Shown: one piece after another, positions 7,265-14,330 of the stretch | Numbering within the stretch: position 1 is the first letter of the stretch | Layout of the letters: each line of letters opens with the position of its first letter | Source of the DNA: an uncultured Ruminococcus sp. | GTDB lineage: Bacteria; Bacillota_A; Clostridia; Oscillospirales; Ruminococcaceae | Direction of reading: 5' to 3' | Assembly: GCA_946629405.1 (NCBI GenBank) | Contig: CAMOXW010000158.1 | Location: forward strand, 1 to 25,102 | DNA: 25,102 nt | Notes under the pieces: model-generated | The model's input: the letters and a program-made list of their open reading frames with translations, nothing else | Database searches by the model: none | Told to the model about the DNA's origin: nothing | Made by a program: the position numbers and the translations under genes

Positions 7265-8887
7265 TTGTATAAGGCTTTATACCGTAAATGGCGCCCGCTG
7301 ACCTTTGACGACGTCATTTCTCAGCAGCATACTACAGATACACTTAAAAATCAGATAATCAGCGGGAAAACAGCTCACGCCTATCTGTTCACCGGCTCGC
7401 GCGGCACCGGTAAGACTACCTGTGCGCGTATACTTGCAAAGGCTGTGAACTGCCGGAATATGAAGAACGGCAATCCCTGCCTTGAATGTGATATATGCCG
7501 GGATGCTGACAGCGGAGCCTTGACTGATATAATCGAGATCGACGCTGCTTCAAACAACGGCGTTGACAATATCCGTGACCTGCGTGACGGGGCGGTATAT
7601 TCCCCGGAGAGGTGCGCGTATAAAATATACATCATAGACGAGGTTCATATGCTATCGCAGGGGGCGTTCAATGCCCTGCTGAAAATTATGGAGGAGCCTC
7701 CGCCGTATGTAAAGTTCATCCTTGCCACAACTGAGATACACAAGGTGCCGGCAACGATAGCCTCGCGCTGTCAGAGGTATGATTTCCGCCGCATCAAGGC
7801 TGAGGATATTGCAGAAAGGCTGAAATTCATCGCACAGCAGGAGAATATCAGCCTCACCGACGACGGCGCTGCAATGATAGCCAAGCTTGCCGACGGAGGT
7901 ATGCGAGATGCCGTTTCGCTGCTTGACCAGTGCTCGGTATGTGCGGAGGTGATAGATGCGGAGGCGGTTTCGGATACAGCCGGTATTGCCGGGAGAGACT
8001 ATCTTTATGATATGCTCGAAGCGATAAATGCCTCTGATACCGCAAAAGCGCTGACGATCACAGGCACTCTCTATGATATGTCAAAGGACCTTTCAAGGCT
8101 CTGTGAGGAGCTCATAGCTCAGCTTCGCAATATAATGCTCATCAAGGTATCACCGGACAACGCCTCGGAGCTCATCGTGTGTATGCCGGACGAAATGAAG
8201 CGGCTCAGCGCTCTTGCTGAGACTGCTGACCTGAACACAGTTATGGCAAGACTCTCGGCTTTGCAGGAGCGCCGCGAACGCATGATGAAGGTCATGAACA
8301 AGCGCGTTGAGTTTGAAATGTCGCTGATAAAGCTCTGCGGAAATATCACAAATTCTGTTCAGGCTATTGACAATTCTGAAATTTATGATAAAATAAAAAA
8401 GTTGGAGAATAAGCTCAGCGCTGTTTCCTCTGTATCTGCTGACCCGCAGCAGCAGGCTGCCCGGAGAGTGATCGAGCCAGAGGTCCTTACAGCGCGTGAC
8501 CCGGAAAATGAGCCTCAGCCCACCGTGGATGTCAAAAAGCTCAGGCCGGAGGATCTCGTCCCCTGCGAACGCTGGGACGAGGTGCTGGAGGAATTCAGGA
8601 AGGTCGATCCTGCCGTTGCGGGAACTCTTGACGGCTCGTTTGCGGCAACAGCGGGAAATATAATCTTCATCACGGCGATAAACAGCTTCTTCATGACAAT
8701 GTTCAGGAACAAGGAGCACTCTGTCCCGCTGGGCGAGGCTATCAGCCGTGTTCTCGGGCAAAAATACGTCATAAAGGCAAGGTGCAGCACTACCGTTGAG
8801 GAGCAGAGGAGCCTTGCTGAGCAGATCATAAAAAAGGCTCAGGCGAACAATATCGAAACTGCCGTGGACAACGGCTCGGACAATTAG
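7265..8887 (+). CDS. dnaX: DNA polymerase III subunit tau/gamma
   Basis: Clamp-loader ATPase that loads the sliding clamp and couples polymerases at the replication fork. The chosen TTG at 7265 follows GGGAGG at 7-nt spacing and gives the family's typical N-terminus MYKALYRKWRP; the ATGs at 7223 and 7250 would add residues not seen in the family. 540 residues, full tau-like length. Walker A is GSRGTGKT (44-51); the zinc module is C63, C72, C75 and C78; Walker B is in IYIIDEVH (121-128); the SRC arginine finger motif is at 167-169. AAA+ domains I-III occupy about the first 360 residues, followed by a charged linker and a C-terminal tau domain. No A-run frameshift site was noticed that would clearly make gamma. 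It begins 76 nt after the TPR gene and is followed by ybaB. Confidence 0.95.
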   Translation: MYKALYRKWRPLTFDDVISQQHTTDTLKNQIISGKTAHAYLFTGSRGTGKTTCARILAKAVNCRNMKNGNPCLECDICRDADSGALTDIIEIDAASNNGVDNIRDLRDGAVYSPERCAYKIYIIDEVHMLSQGAFNALLKIMEEPPPYVKFILATTEIHKVPATIASRCQRYDFRRIKAEDIAERLKFIAQQENISLTDDGAAMIAKLADGGMRDAVSLLDQCSVCAEVIDAEAVSDTAGIAGRDYLYDMLEAINASDTAKALTITGTLYDMSKDLSRLCEELIAQLRNIMLIKVSPDNASELIVCMPDEMKRLSALAETADLNTVMARLSALQERRERMMKVMNKRVEFEMSLIKLCGNITNSVQAIDNSEIYDKIKKLENKLSAVSSVSADPQQQAARRVIEPEVLTARDPENEPQPTVDVKKLRPEDLVPCERWDEVLEEFRKVDPAVAGTLDGSFAATAGNIIFITAINSFFMTMFRNKEHSVPLGEAISRVLGQKYVIKARCSTTVEEQRSLAEQIIKKAQANNIETAVDNGSDN

Positions 8888-8943
8888 CTGAAAAAGCATG
8901 ATATGCTTTGAGATAATCAAAAACATTCCAAAGGAGAATACTA

Positions 8944-9291
8944 ATGAAAGCAAGAATACCCAAGAATATGGGCGGCGGCGCTCAGAATATGAACTCAATG
9001 ATAAAGCAGGCTCAGAAAATGCAGGATCAGATCACTGAGCTCCAGGAGGACATCGAGGCAAGAGATTTCTCCGCTGTCGTTGGCGGCGGCGCAGTCGAGG
9101 TCGTTGTTACCGGAAAGAAGACTATCAAGTCCCTTACCATCAAGCCTGAGGTCGTTGACCCTGAAGATATCGAGATGCTCCAGGATCTCATCATCAGCGC
9201 TGTAAATGAGGCTGTCAATAACGTGGAGACAACTACCGAGACCGAAATGAGCAAGATCACCGGCGGAGTTTCACTTCCCGGTCTGTTTTAA
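8944..9291 (+). CDS. ybaB: Nucleoid-associated protein YbaB/EbfC
   Basis: Small DNA-binding dimer of the YbaB/EbfC family, thought to bind nucleoid DNA and to work near recombination and replication functions. 115 residues, normal for the family. The N-terminus is Gly/Asn/Met-rich (NMGGGAQNMNSMIKQAQKMQ), followed by the characteristic helix-strand-helix with VGGGAVEVVVTGKK and EDIEMLQDLI. The ATG has AAAGGAG at 7-nt spacing. A short hairpin (AAAGCAT/ATGCTTT, about 8893-8909) lies between dnaX and this gene without a T-tract. The gene ends 5 nt before recR, the classical dnaX-ybaB-recR order. Confidence 0.94.
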   Translation: MKARIPKNMGGGAQNMNSMIKQAQKMQDQITELQEDIEARDFSAVVGGGAVEVVVTGKKTIKSLTIKPEVVDPEDIEMLQDLIISAVNEAVNNVETTTETEMSKITGGVSLPGLF

Positions 9292-9296
9292 GGAAA

Positions 9297-9899
9297 ATGG
9301 CTGACCATAACGCACTCCCGCTCGTTATACTTGCGGAGAAATTCGCGTCACTGCCGGGTATCGGAATGAAATCGGCACAGCGCCTTGCTTACCATGTAAT
9401 GACGATGGATGAGGCAGCCGTCGCTGACTTTGCCAATGCTCTGCTTGATGCAAAGCACAACGTCCACTCCTGTAAATGCTGTCAGAATCTCACCGAAAGG
9501 GAGATCTGTCCGATATGCAGTGACGACGACCGGGATAAAAGCGTTATCTGCGTGGTCGAGGGGCCTAAGGACGTCACTGCCTTCGAGCGTACAAGGGAGT
9601 ATAACGGCGTCTACCATGTGCTGCATGGGCTCATCTCACCTCTTGACGGCGTTACTCCGGACAAGCTGCGCTTCAAGGAGCTGCTTGCAAGAGTAAAAGA
9701 GGGCGGTATCAGGGAGGTCATTATGGCGACCAACCCGACAGTCGAGGGCGATGCTACTGCAATGTATGCCGCAGGTCTGCTGAAACCGCTCGGCGTTAAG
9801 GTCACAAGGCTCGCATTCGGTCTGCCGGTCGGAGGTATACTTGAATACGCCGATGAGGTAACGCTCTATAAAGCACTTGAAAACAGAAATGATATGTAA
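9297..9899 (+). CDS. recR: Recombination mediator RecR
   Basis: DNA-binding ring protein that with RecO helps load RecA onto SSB-coated single-stranded DNA for gap repair. 200 residues, the family length. Seen in order: an N-terminal helix-hairpin-helix (LPGIGMKSAQRLAYH); a four-Cys zinc site (C59, C62, C71, C74); a Toprim domain with VVEGPKDV (E88); and the C-terminal Walker-like segment near ATNPTVEGDATA and RLAFGLPVGG. It starts 5 nt after ybaB with a short AAGGA overlapping the ybaB stop, so translation is probably coupled. It is the last gene of the SRP-dnaX unit and is followed by a strong terminator. Confidence 0.97.
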   Translation: MADHNALPLVILAEKFASLPGIGMKSAQRLAYHVMTMDEAAVADFANALLDAKHNVHSCKCCQNLTEREICPICSDDDRDKSVICVVEGPKDVTAFERTREYNGVYHVLHGLISPLDGVTPDKLRFKELLARVKEGGIREVIMATNPTVEGDATAMYAAGLLKPLGVKVTRLAFGLPVGGILEYADEVTLYKALENRNDM

Positions 9900-9907
9900 T
9901 GGAAATG

Positions 9908-9932
9908 GCTGTCCGTAAGGGCAGCTTTTTTT
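9908..9932 (+). terminator. Intrinsic terminator after recR
   Basis: GCTGTCC (9908-9914), GTAA loop, GGGCAGC (9919-9925), then seven T. Confidence 0.9.
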
Positions 9933-9943
9933 CTTTCTTCCTC

Positions 9944-9972
9944 TTGATTTTTAAAATATATCGTGTTATAAT
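9944..9972 (+). promoter_or_regulatory. Promoter of the 62-aa protein unit
   Basis: TTGATT (9944-9949), 17-nt spacer, TATAAT (9967-9972). It lies directly after the recR terminator. Confidence 0.8.
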
Positions 9973-9978
9973 AAGTGT

Positions 9979-10109
9979 ATCATCAATAACCGTCTTCTGG
10001 CGGTTATTGCCCCGGACCTTGTTCGGGAAGCGCAAGTTCTTTGTGAAGCGGGGAATATGCGCGGCACATTAATTAAGCTCTAAAATTTTATAGAAAGAAG
10101 GCTTGCTAC
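9979..10109 (+). promoter_or_regulatory. Structured 5' leader of unknown class
   Basis: The roughly 130-nt untranslated leader contains a perfect 9-bp hairpin (CAATAACCG at 9984-9992 with CGGTTATTG at 10001-10009), a second hairpin (CCCGGAC with GTTCGGG, about 10011-10027), and a possible outer GCGC pairing further on. I could not match a known riboswitch or ribosomal-protein leader. The AGAAGG before the ATG serves as ribosome-binding site. Confidence 0.5.
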
Positions 10110-10298
10110 ATGGATATCAAAAAAGCAGCAGATGCACTCGTTAAGGACAAGGACCCCGTAAAGGCTGTCGAGAAGGCTACCGGCATTGATCTTCCGGACG
10201 ACAAGATCAATAAGGTCGTTAAAGAGGTTGCCTCAAAGGTCTCCGTTGACGACGTCAAGGACAAGGTCGGCGATGTTGTAAGCAAGATCAAGAAGTGA
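10110..10298 (+). CDS. 62-aa lysine-rich helical protein, function unknown
   Basis: The ATG at 10110 lies 12-13 nt after AGAAAGAAGG. The 62-residue product has a very even mixture of Lys, Asp and Val (repeated VKEVASKV, VDDVKDKV, GDVVSKIKK), consistent with amphipathic helices, and no signal peptide, membrane segment or Cys. I do not recognise a named family, though small lysine/aspartate-alternating proteins are common hypotheticals in this group. It has its own consensus-like promoter, a long structured leader and its own terminator, the layout of a well-expressed single gene. A helical nucleic-acid- or protein-binding role is possible, but the sequence does not demonstrate it. Confidence 0.78.
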   Translation: MDIKKAADALVKDKDPVKAVEKATGIDLPDDKINKVVKEVASKVSVDDVKDKVGDVVSKIKK

Positions 10299-10305
10299 TA
10301 TCTGC

Positions 10306-10344
10306 GGCGGAGCACTGGTTTCAGCGGTGCTCCGCCTGTTTTTT
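10306..10344 (+). terminator. Terminator between the 62-aa gene and the YitT gene
   Basis: GGCGGAGCAC (10306-10315) pairs with GTGCTCCGCC (10327-10336), 10 bp, then TGTTTTTT. The T-tract runs directly into the AAGGAGG of the next gene, so yitT-like expression depends on read-through or an unseen promoter. Confidence 0.85.
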
Positions 10345-10354
10345 AAGGAGGATT

Positions 10355-11236
10355 ATGAAGAACCTTTTTGCCTTTCTCCGCAGCGCTGACCCCGTAAGCG
10401 TGTTTATGCTCACCATTGCGGGTATCGTCAACGCCTTTGGCATTACCATATTTCTGATGCCGGTAAAGCTCTATGACAGCGGCATATCCGGCACCTCAAT
10501 GCTGCTTTCCCAGCTCACCCCGGACAGTCTTTCGCTGTCGGTTTTTCTGATATTGCTGAATGTTCCGCTCTTTCTTTATGGACTGAAAAAGCAGGGCAAG
10601 CGCTTTACTGCGAGCGCCATATATACCGTTGCGGTCTACTCAGTCATGTCGTGGCTGATAACGGACGTTCTGCCGGTGGATGTGAGCATGGCTTCACCTC
10701 TTGCCGGGACGGACCTGCTGCTCTGTGCGCTGTTCGGCGGAATTATCTCCGGTATCGGCAGTGGTCTTGCGCTGCGCTTCGGCGGTGCAATGGACGGCGT
10801 CGAGGTCATGGCAGTGATCTTTGCAAAACGCCTCGGACTTTCGGTCGGCTCATTTGTGATGATCTACAACGTTGTACTGTACATAATCTGCGGAATATCC
10901 ATAAACAGCTGGATCCTGCCGCTTTATTCGATAGTGACCTACTACGCCGCTCTGAGGACAGTTGACTTCATTGTTGAGGGCTTGCAGCGCTCAAAGGCTG
11001 CCATTATCATAACCTCAAAGCCTGATGAGATATGTGAGGAGCTGATGAAGGAGTTCAGCTGCGGCGTTACCCTGATCGACGCAAAGGGCGGTTTTTCGGG
11101 CTCGGACAGGAAGTTTCTCTACTTTGTCGTCAACCGTTTTCAGGTGATGAAGATGAAGGACATAGTCCAGAAGCATGACCCTCTTGCCTATATCACACTC
11201 AGCGAGGTAGCTGATATTTTTTCAGCAGGAAAATAG
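10355..11236 (+). CDS. YitT-family membrane protein
   Basis: Integral membrane protein of the YitT (DUF161/DUF2179) family; the transported substrate, if any, is not known. The ATG at 10355 has an ideal AAGGAGG-ATT spacing and is preferred to an upstream frame start inside the previous gene. 293 residues, a normal family length. About five or six hydrophobic segments span roughly residues 14-210, with typical motifs GITIFLMPVKLYDSGISGTS near the N-terminus and FGGAMDGVEVMAV in the middle. A soluble C-terminal DUF2179 domain (about 220-290) contains GVTLIDAKGGFSGSDRKF, resembling a small alpha/beta ligand-binding fold. It lies directly after a terminator and may be coupled with the small frame downstream. 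Family assignment is secure; function is open. Confidence 0.92.
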   Translation: MKNLFAFLRSADPVSVFMLTIAGIVNAFGITIFLMPVKLYDSGISGTSMLLSQLTPDSLSLSVFLILLNVPLFLYGLKKQGKRFTASAIYTVAVYSVMSWLITDVLPVDVSMASPLAGTDLLLCALFGGIISGIGSGLALRFGGAMDGVEVMAVIFAKRLGLSVGSFVMIYNVVLYIICGISINSWILPLYSIVTYYAALRTVDFIVEGLQRSKAAIIITSKPDEICEELMKEFSCGVTLIDAKGGFSGSDRKFLYFVVNRFQVMKMKDIVQKHDPLAYITLSEVADIFSAGK

Positions 11237-11238
11237 AA

Positions 11239-11391
11239 TTGCCGGCTGCTATGTCAGTTATTAAAAAGCTTCCTGCATTTATCCTATGCTTTGTGGTCGG
11301 CACACTTATAGGGAATGCCATTGTCATAGGTACGATGATCGCCGGCGGGAAAAATTTTGCACAGGGGCGAGACTTTCAGCATTATTCATAA
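11239..11391 (+). CDS. 50-aa single-TM membrane miniprotein
   Basis: A frame too short for routine gene calling. It can start at TTG 11239, 2 nt after the YitT stop, with AGGA 8 nt upstream inside the YitT gene, or at ATG 11251 (46 aa). It ends at a TAA just before a terminator hairpin. The product reads as a short positive N-terminus (MSVIKKLP), a hydrophobic stretch of about 25 residues (FILCFVVGTLIGNAIVIGTM) and a polar tail. That pattern is typical of a small membrane protein, with one TM helix carrying GxxxG-like spacing. No family is recognised. Support is its placement between YitT and the terminator and its membrane-like composition; the weak start signal is the main doubt. Confidence 0.5.
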   Translation: MPAAMSVIKKLPAFILCFVVGTLIGNAIVIGTMIAGGKNFAQGRDFQHYS

Positions 11392-11428
11392 AAACAGAGC
11401 GCCCCGGTCATTCCGGGACGCTCACTTG
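11392..11428. terminator. Bidirectional terminator between convergent units
   Basis: GAGCGCCCCGG (11397-11407) pairs with CCGGGACGCTC (11413-11423) with one mismatch. On the minus strand it is followed by TGTTTTT and on the plus strand by ACTTGTTTT, so it suits both converging transcripts. Confidence 0.75.
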
Positions 11429-11569
11429 TTTTATGTGTTCTGTTTTGAAAATAAAGATCAGAAGGCTCTGAAAAGGACACAGGGCGTACAGCCGTCAGCG
11501 GTACCTTGCTTAATAAAGGCGTGCCCGGACAGTTGACAGCGATCTCGCAAAGTCCTCGGAGAATGTACC
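11429..11569. other. Unexplained stretch between convergent units
   Basis: About 140 bases between the terminator and the end of the flavin reductase gene. Open short frames exist on both strands but none has a start with a ribosome-binding site. A small GTACC/GGTAC-type dyad lies near 11490-11505. No gene is called. Confidence 0.3.
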
Positions 11570-12079
11570 TTAATCCTTAACGTATACACCGATTATCTCG
11601 GCAATATAGGCTCTGTGGTAGGGTGCGGAGCCGTAGTTCTGAGCAGCGATGCCGTCATCGGTAAGGAATCCTGACTCCTGCAGATCATAGCTGTAGAGCT
11701 TCCGGCAGACGAAAACCACATCTGCCTCCTCGAAGGTCATACTGCCGCCGAGCTCATAGGGAGTGAGACCTGTCTCTTTGACCTTATCGCAGTCCTTACC
11801 CGAGTGCGAGCCGCAGAACGAAAGAGCGCTGCGGTACTGTTCGCCGAAGAAGGAAGCTGTGAAGAGCTCCTCATTCTCGACAAATCCGAAGGTATAGCGG
11901 TTCGGGCGGATATAGCAGGTGAGAACGTTCCTGCTCCAGAGGACGCCGACCTGTCCCCATGAAGCGGTCATGGTGTTGAATCTGCCGGGCTTTCCCGCGG
12001 TGAGGAGCATCCACTCCTTGCCTATTTTTGTGAATGGGTCGAAGCTGAGCCCGGATAATTCGATCTTCTTGAATGACAT
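11570..12079 (-). CDS. Flavin reductase-like FMN-binding protein
   Basis: Likely a flavin-binding oxidoreductase of the split-barrel flavin reductase-like family, cytoplasmic. 169 residues, within the family range. Characteristic pieces are MLLTAGKPGRFNTMTASWGQ near the N-terminus, in the usual FMN-contact region, then VLTCYIRPNRYT and FTASFFGEQYRSALSFCG. The C-terminus is a beta-rich segment ending IAEIIGVYVKD. The ATG is preceded by AAGGAGGAATATT. It starts 31 nt after spo0A and has no promoter between, so the two are probably cotranscribed. Its substrate cannot be named. A shared transcript with spo0A could be incidental. Downstream is about 145 bp of unexplained sequence and then a terminator. 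Confidence 0.88.
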   Translation of the reverse strand: MSFKKIELSGLSFDPFTKIGKEWMLLTAGKPGRFNTMTASWGQVGVLWSRNVLTCYIRPNRYTFGFVENEELFTASFFGEQYRSALSFCGSHSGKDCDKVKETGLTPYELGGSMTFEEADVVFVCRKLYSYDLQESGFLTDDGIAAQNYGSAPYHRAYIAEIIGVYVKD

Positions 12080-12110
12080 AATATTCCTCCTTTATTCCGC
12101 CCGGGGATTC

Positions 12111-12863
12111 TTACCTCCTGAGGGCGGATTTATAGCGCAGACGGAGCTTATCTGTGATAAGCGCGATAAATTCAGAGTTCGTGGGCTTTCCCTTGCTGGT
12201 ATCGACGGTATAGCCGAAGAAGGAGTTCAGGGTATCGACGTTTCCTCTGTCCCACGCGATCTCGATAGCATGGCGGATCGCTCTTTCGACACGCGACGAA
12301 GTTGTATCGTATATCCCGGCGACTGTAGGGTAGAGCATTTTAGTAACACTGTCGAGGAGAGTCTTGTCCTCTATGGAATAGAGTATCGCTGTCCTGAGGT
12401 AGTGATAGCCCTTGATATGAGCCGGAACGCCGAGCTGGTGTATCATATCCGTGACAACGACCTCCATATCATCGCTGAGGCTGTTTGCGCGGTCGCCCAG
12501 AGCGGAGCTTATAGCCGCGCAGAGGTCGTCGGGGTCGAATGGGCGGAGCAGGAATTTCGATGCGCCGTTGTCCATTACCTGACGTTCGATGAATTCGTTA
12601 TCGTACTGCGAGGTCACGATGAATACCGGGAATTTTCCGCCGGAATCGCGCACCCGTTTCATGATCGAAACGACATCGCCGTTCTGTGCGGTGATATCGA
12701 GAACGGCCACATCGGGCGGATCGTTCCTGATAGATTCGAGTATCACGTTGCAGTCCTTGCGGCGGGTATAGGCGTACATTCCTCTCTCGCGGAGCTTGTT
12801 AGCCACGCTCACTCCGTTTTCGGCTGAATCGTCCCCGATAAGAACTCTGACTTTGTTATTCAT
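12111..12863 (-). CDS. spo0A: Spo0A-type response regulator
   Basis: DNA-binding master regulator of the Spo0A family, controlled by phosphorylation in spore formers. 250 residues, usual length. Receiver domain (about 1-120): acidic pair D11/D12, phospho-acceptor D56 in AVLDIT, T84 in FIVTS. The invariant Lys before PF is R107 (LLRPF), and the usual IMP after the phospho-Asp is replaced by TAQ. Linker, then the C-terminal Spo0A effector domain (about 135-250), highly recognisable in [36 protein letters not shown] and [14 protein letters not shown]. The [12 protein letters not shown] helix contacts 0A boxes in Bacillus. The ATG has GGAGGTC upstream. The DNA-binding part looks intact while the receiver is altered, so phospho-control may be changed (inference). 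Own promoter at 12915-12944; cotranscribed with the flavin reductase gene. Confidence 0.95.
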   Translation of the reverse strand: MNNKVRVLIGDDSAENGVSVANKLRERGMYAYTRRKDCNVILESIRNDPPDVAVLDITAQNGDVVSIMKRVRDSGGKFPVFIVTSQYDNEFIERQVMDNGASKFLLRPFDPDDLCAAISSALGDRANSLSDDMEVVVTDMIHQLGVPAHIKGYHYLRTAILYSIEDKTLLDSVTKMLYPTVAGIYDTTSSRVERAIRHAIEIAWDRGNVDTLNSFFGYTVDTSKGKPTNSEFIALITDKLRLRYKSALRR

Positions 12864-12914
12864 TGTTTTTAGACCTCCATGTGAAATTATTACCGTTTTA
12901 CGGCACCGGATAAT

Positions 12915-12944
12915 ATGATATCACATGGGGCAATGTATGTGCAA
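12915..12944 (-). promoter_or_regulatory. Promoter of spo0A
   Basis: Minus-strand TTGCAC (12944-12939), 18-nt spacer, TATCAT (12920-12915), with TG one base before the -10 (extended -10: ATGTGATATCAT). No terminator is visible between the upstream HAD gene and this promoter, so read-through is possible. Confidence 0.7.
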
Positions 12945-12996
12945 GCGTTAATAATGTTGCTTGAAGTGAGTAAATATCAAAAAATGTAGGATTAGG

Positions 12997-14313
12997 TCAG
13001 TGCAGCTTTTTTCTGCCTTTTGACAGAATACTGTCGGTAATGCTGCGGACCTTTGTTCCGGGAGGGAACATTTTGTCGGCAAGTCTTGAAGCAGCGTTCT
13101 GCTTCGGCTTTTTTTCCGTGAATCTGACAATTTCGGGCTCCTTGACGGAGCTTCCCCATTTTTTGTATATCTGGGCGGGAATATAGCTTTCGAGCATTTT
13201 TCTGTCGGAAGCGCTGCAGCAGCCTTCGACAAAATCCAGCGGATACTGACAGCCTTCATTCCCGGAAATATCCCTTATATCGCCGAAAAACACCTCATAC
13301 ATCTCTTTGAAGTCCTCAAGGCCCCTGAGGCATTTTTCGTTTTTTTCAAGAGCCTCCGTCACAGCCCTTCCGACCTTTGTCTGCGGGCGGCTTTCAGGAG
13401 AAAGGCTCAGTGCTCCGAGGGTTATGAAGCCGAGCATATACTCATCACCGCAGAAATCGCTCAGTGCGGTCTTGTTCTGCGGAGTATCGAAGCCGTAGAG
13501 GGAATAAAGCCCGAAAGCGCACCTCAGCCCGAAGCATTTTGCCTCGCTGTAGCCGAAGATATCCTTATCCTCGCAGTAGTCCCTTATCCTGCCGGCCTTG
13601 TTCATGAGAACAGACGGCGGCGCGATGAGCATTGCCTTTGAGCCTTTGATTATCGGCAGCTCGATATCGAAGGCAACATCACCTCCGATGTGCAGCAGCT
13701 TATCAGGTTTTACACCGGCTTTTTCGAGCACAGCACCGTAGTAGCTCTCCGCGGTGCAGTTTTTTATATCAGACACGATAACGAGACCGTCGTATGAGCT
13801 GTAACCGCAGTTTTCGAGTATAGCCTCCACCGTTGCGGCAGGGTATATCGTCTCAGCCGTCACGATAACACGCTTTCCGCAGTTTTTAGCCTTGCGGTAG
13901 AGCTGACGGACACATTCGCGCGGGATAGCATACTTCTCGATAAGGCTGCACTCACGCTCCATGAGCTGTTTTTTCTCGTCATCCGAAAGGCCGGCGGTCT
14001 TTGCGAAAATCGTATATATTTTGTCGAGATCAACTCTTACGCGGATCTCGTATTTTTTTACCGCAGCAGCCTCAGCCTCTGTACGGAGCTCATAGAAGCT
14101 CTTGCGGGACTTCTTCCCGAGCGCTGCGAAGTCCTCCTCCATGAGGGTGAACATATCGCTCACAGCGTAAAAAGGTGTAGTTGCGAGCACATCACTGAGC
14201 TTGAAGCTTACGGCGCGGTATTTGCTGCTGCTGACCTCGCTCATGAGCCTTACGCTGAGCTCCTTCTGAGCCTCGGAAGGCTGGCGGTTGAGCTTTAACT
14301 CTCTGAAAGGCAC
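12997..14313 (-). CDS. HAD-fold protein with lost catalytic Asp (probable pseudoenzyme)
   Basis: 438 residues from a GTG at 14313, preceded by AAGGAGG. The overall pattern matches the HAD-superfamily domain often attached to glycan-biosynthesis proteins: FYELRTEAEAAA, VDLDKIYTIF, AIPRECVRQLYRKAKNCGKRVIVTAE, CGYSSYDGLVIVSD, PDKLLHIGGD. The catalytic signature is broken: where FDIFDT is expected the sequence has FKLSDV, so the nucleophile Asp is K38 (D41 remains); the SDMY segment is TAETIY; and HIGDN is HIGGD (about 208-212). It is therefore probably not a phosphatase and may bind a ligand or partner instead. The C-terminal part (about 260-438) is Cys- and Lys-rich and unrecognised. It follows the GH26 gene by 17 nt, as third gene of the GH95-GH26 operon. 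The HAD assignment is by motif pattern only. Confidence 0.75.
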   Translation of the reverse strand: MPFRELKLNRQPSEAQKELSVRLMSEVSSSKYRAVSFKLSDVLATTPFYAVSDMFTLMEEDFAALGKKSRKSFYELRTEAEAAAVKKYEIRVRVDLDKIYTIFAKTAGLSDDEKKQLMERECSLIEKYAIPRECVRQLYRKAKNCGKRVIVTAETIYPAATVEAILENCGYSSYDGLVIVSDIKNCTAESYYGAVLEKAGVKPDKLLHIGGDVAFDIELPIIKGSKAMLIAPPSVLMNKAGRIRDYCEDKDIFGYSEAKCFGLRCAFGLYSLYGFDTPQNKTALSDFCGDEYMLGFITLGALSLSPESRPQTKVGRAVTEALEKNEKCLRGLEDFKEMYEVFFGDIRDISGNEGCQYPLDFVEGCCSASDRKMLESYIPAQIYKKWGSSVKEPEIVRFTEKKPKQNAASRLADKMFPPGTKVRSITDSILSKGRKKLH

Positions 14314-14330
14314 AGAGCCTCACCTCCTTA

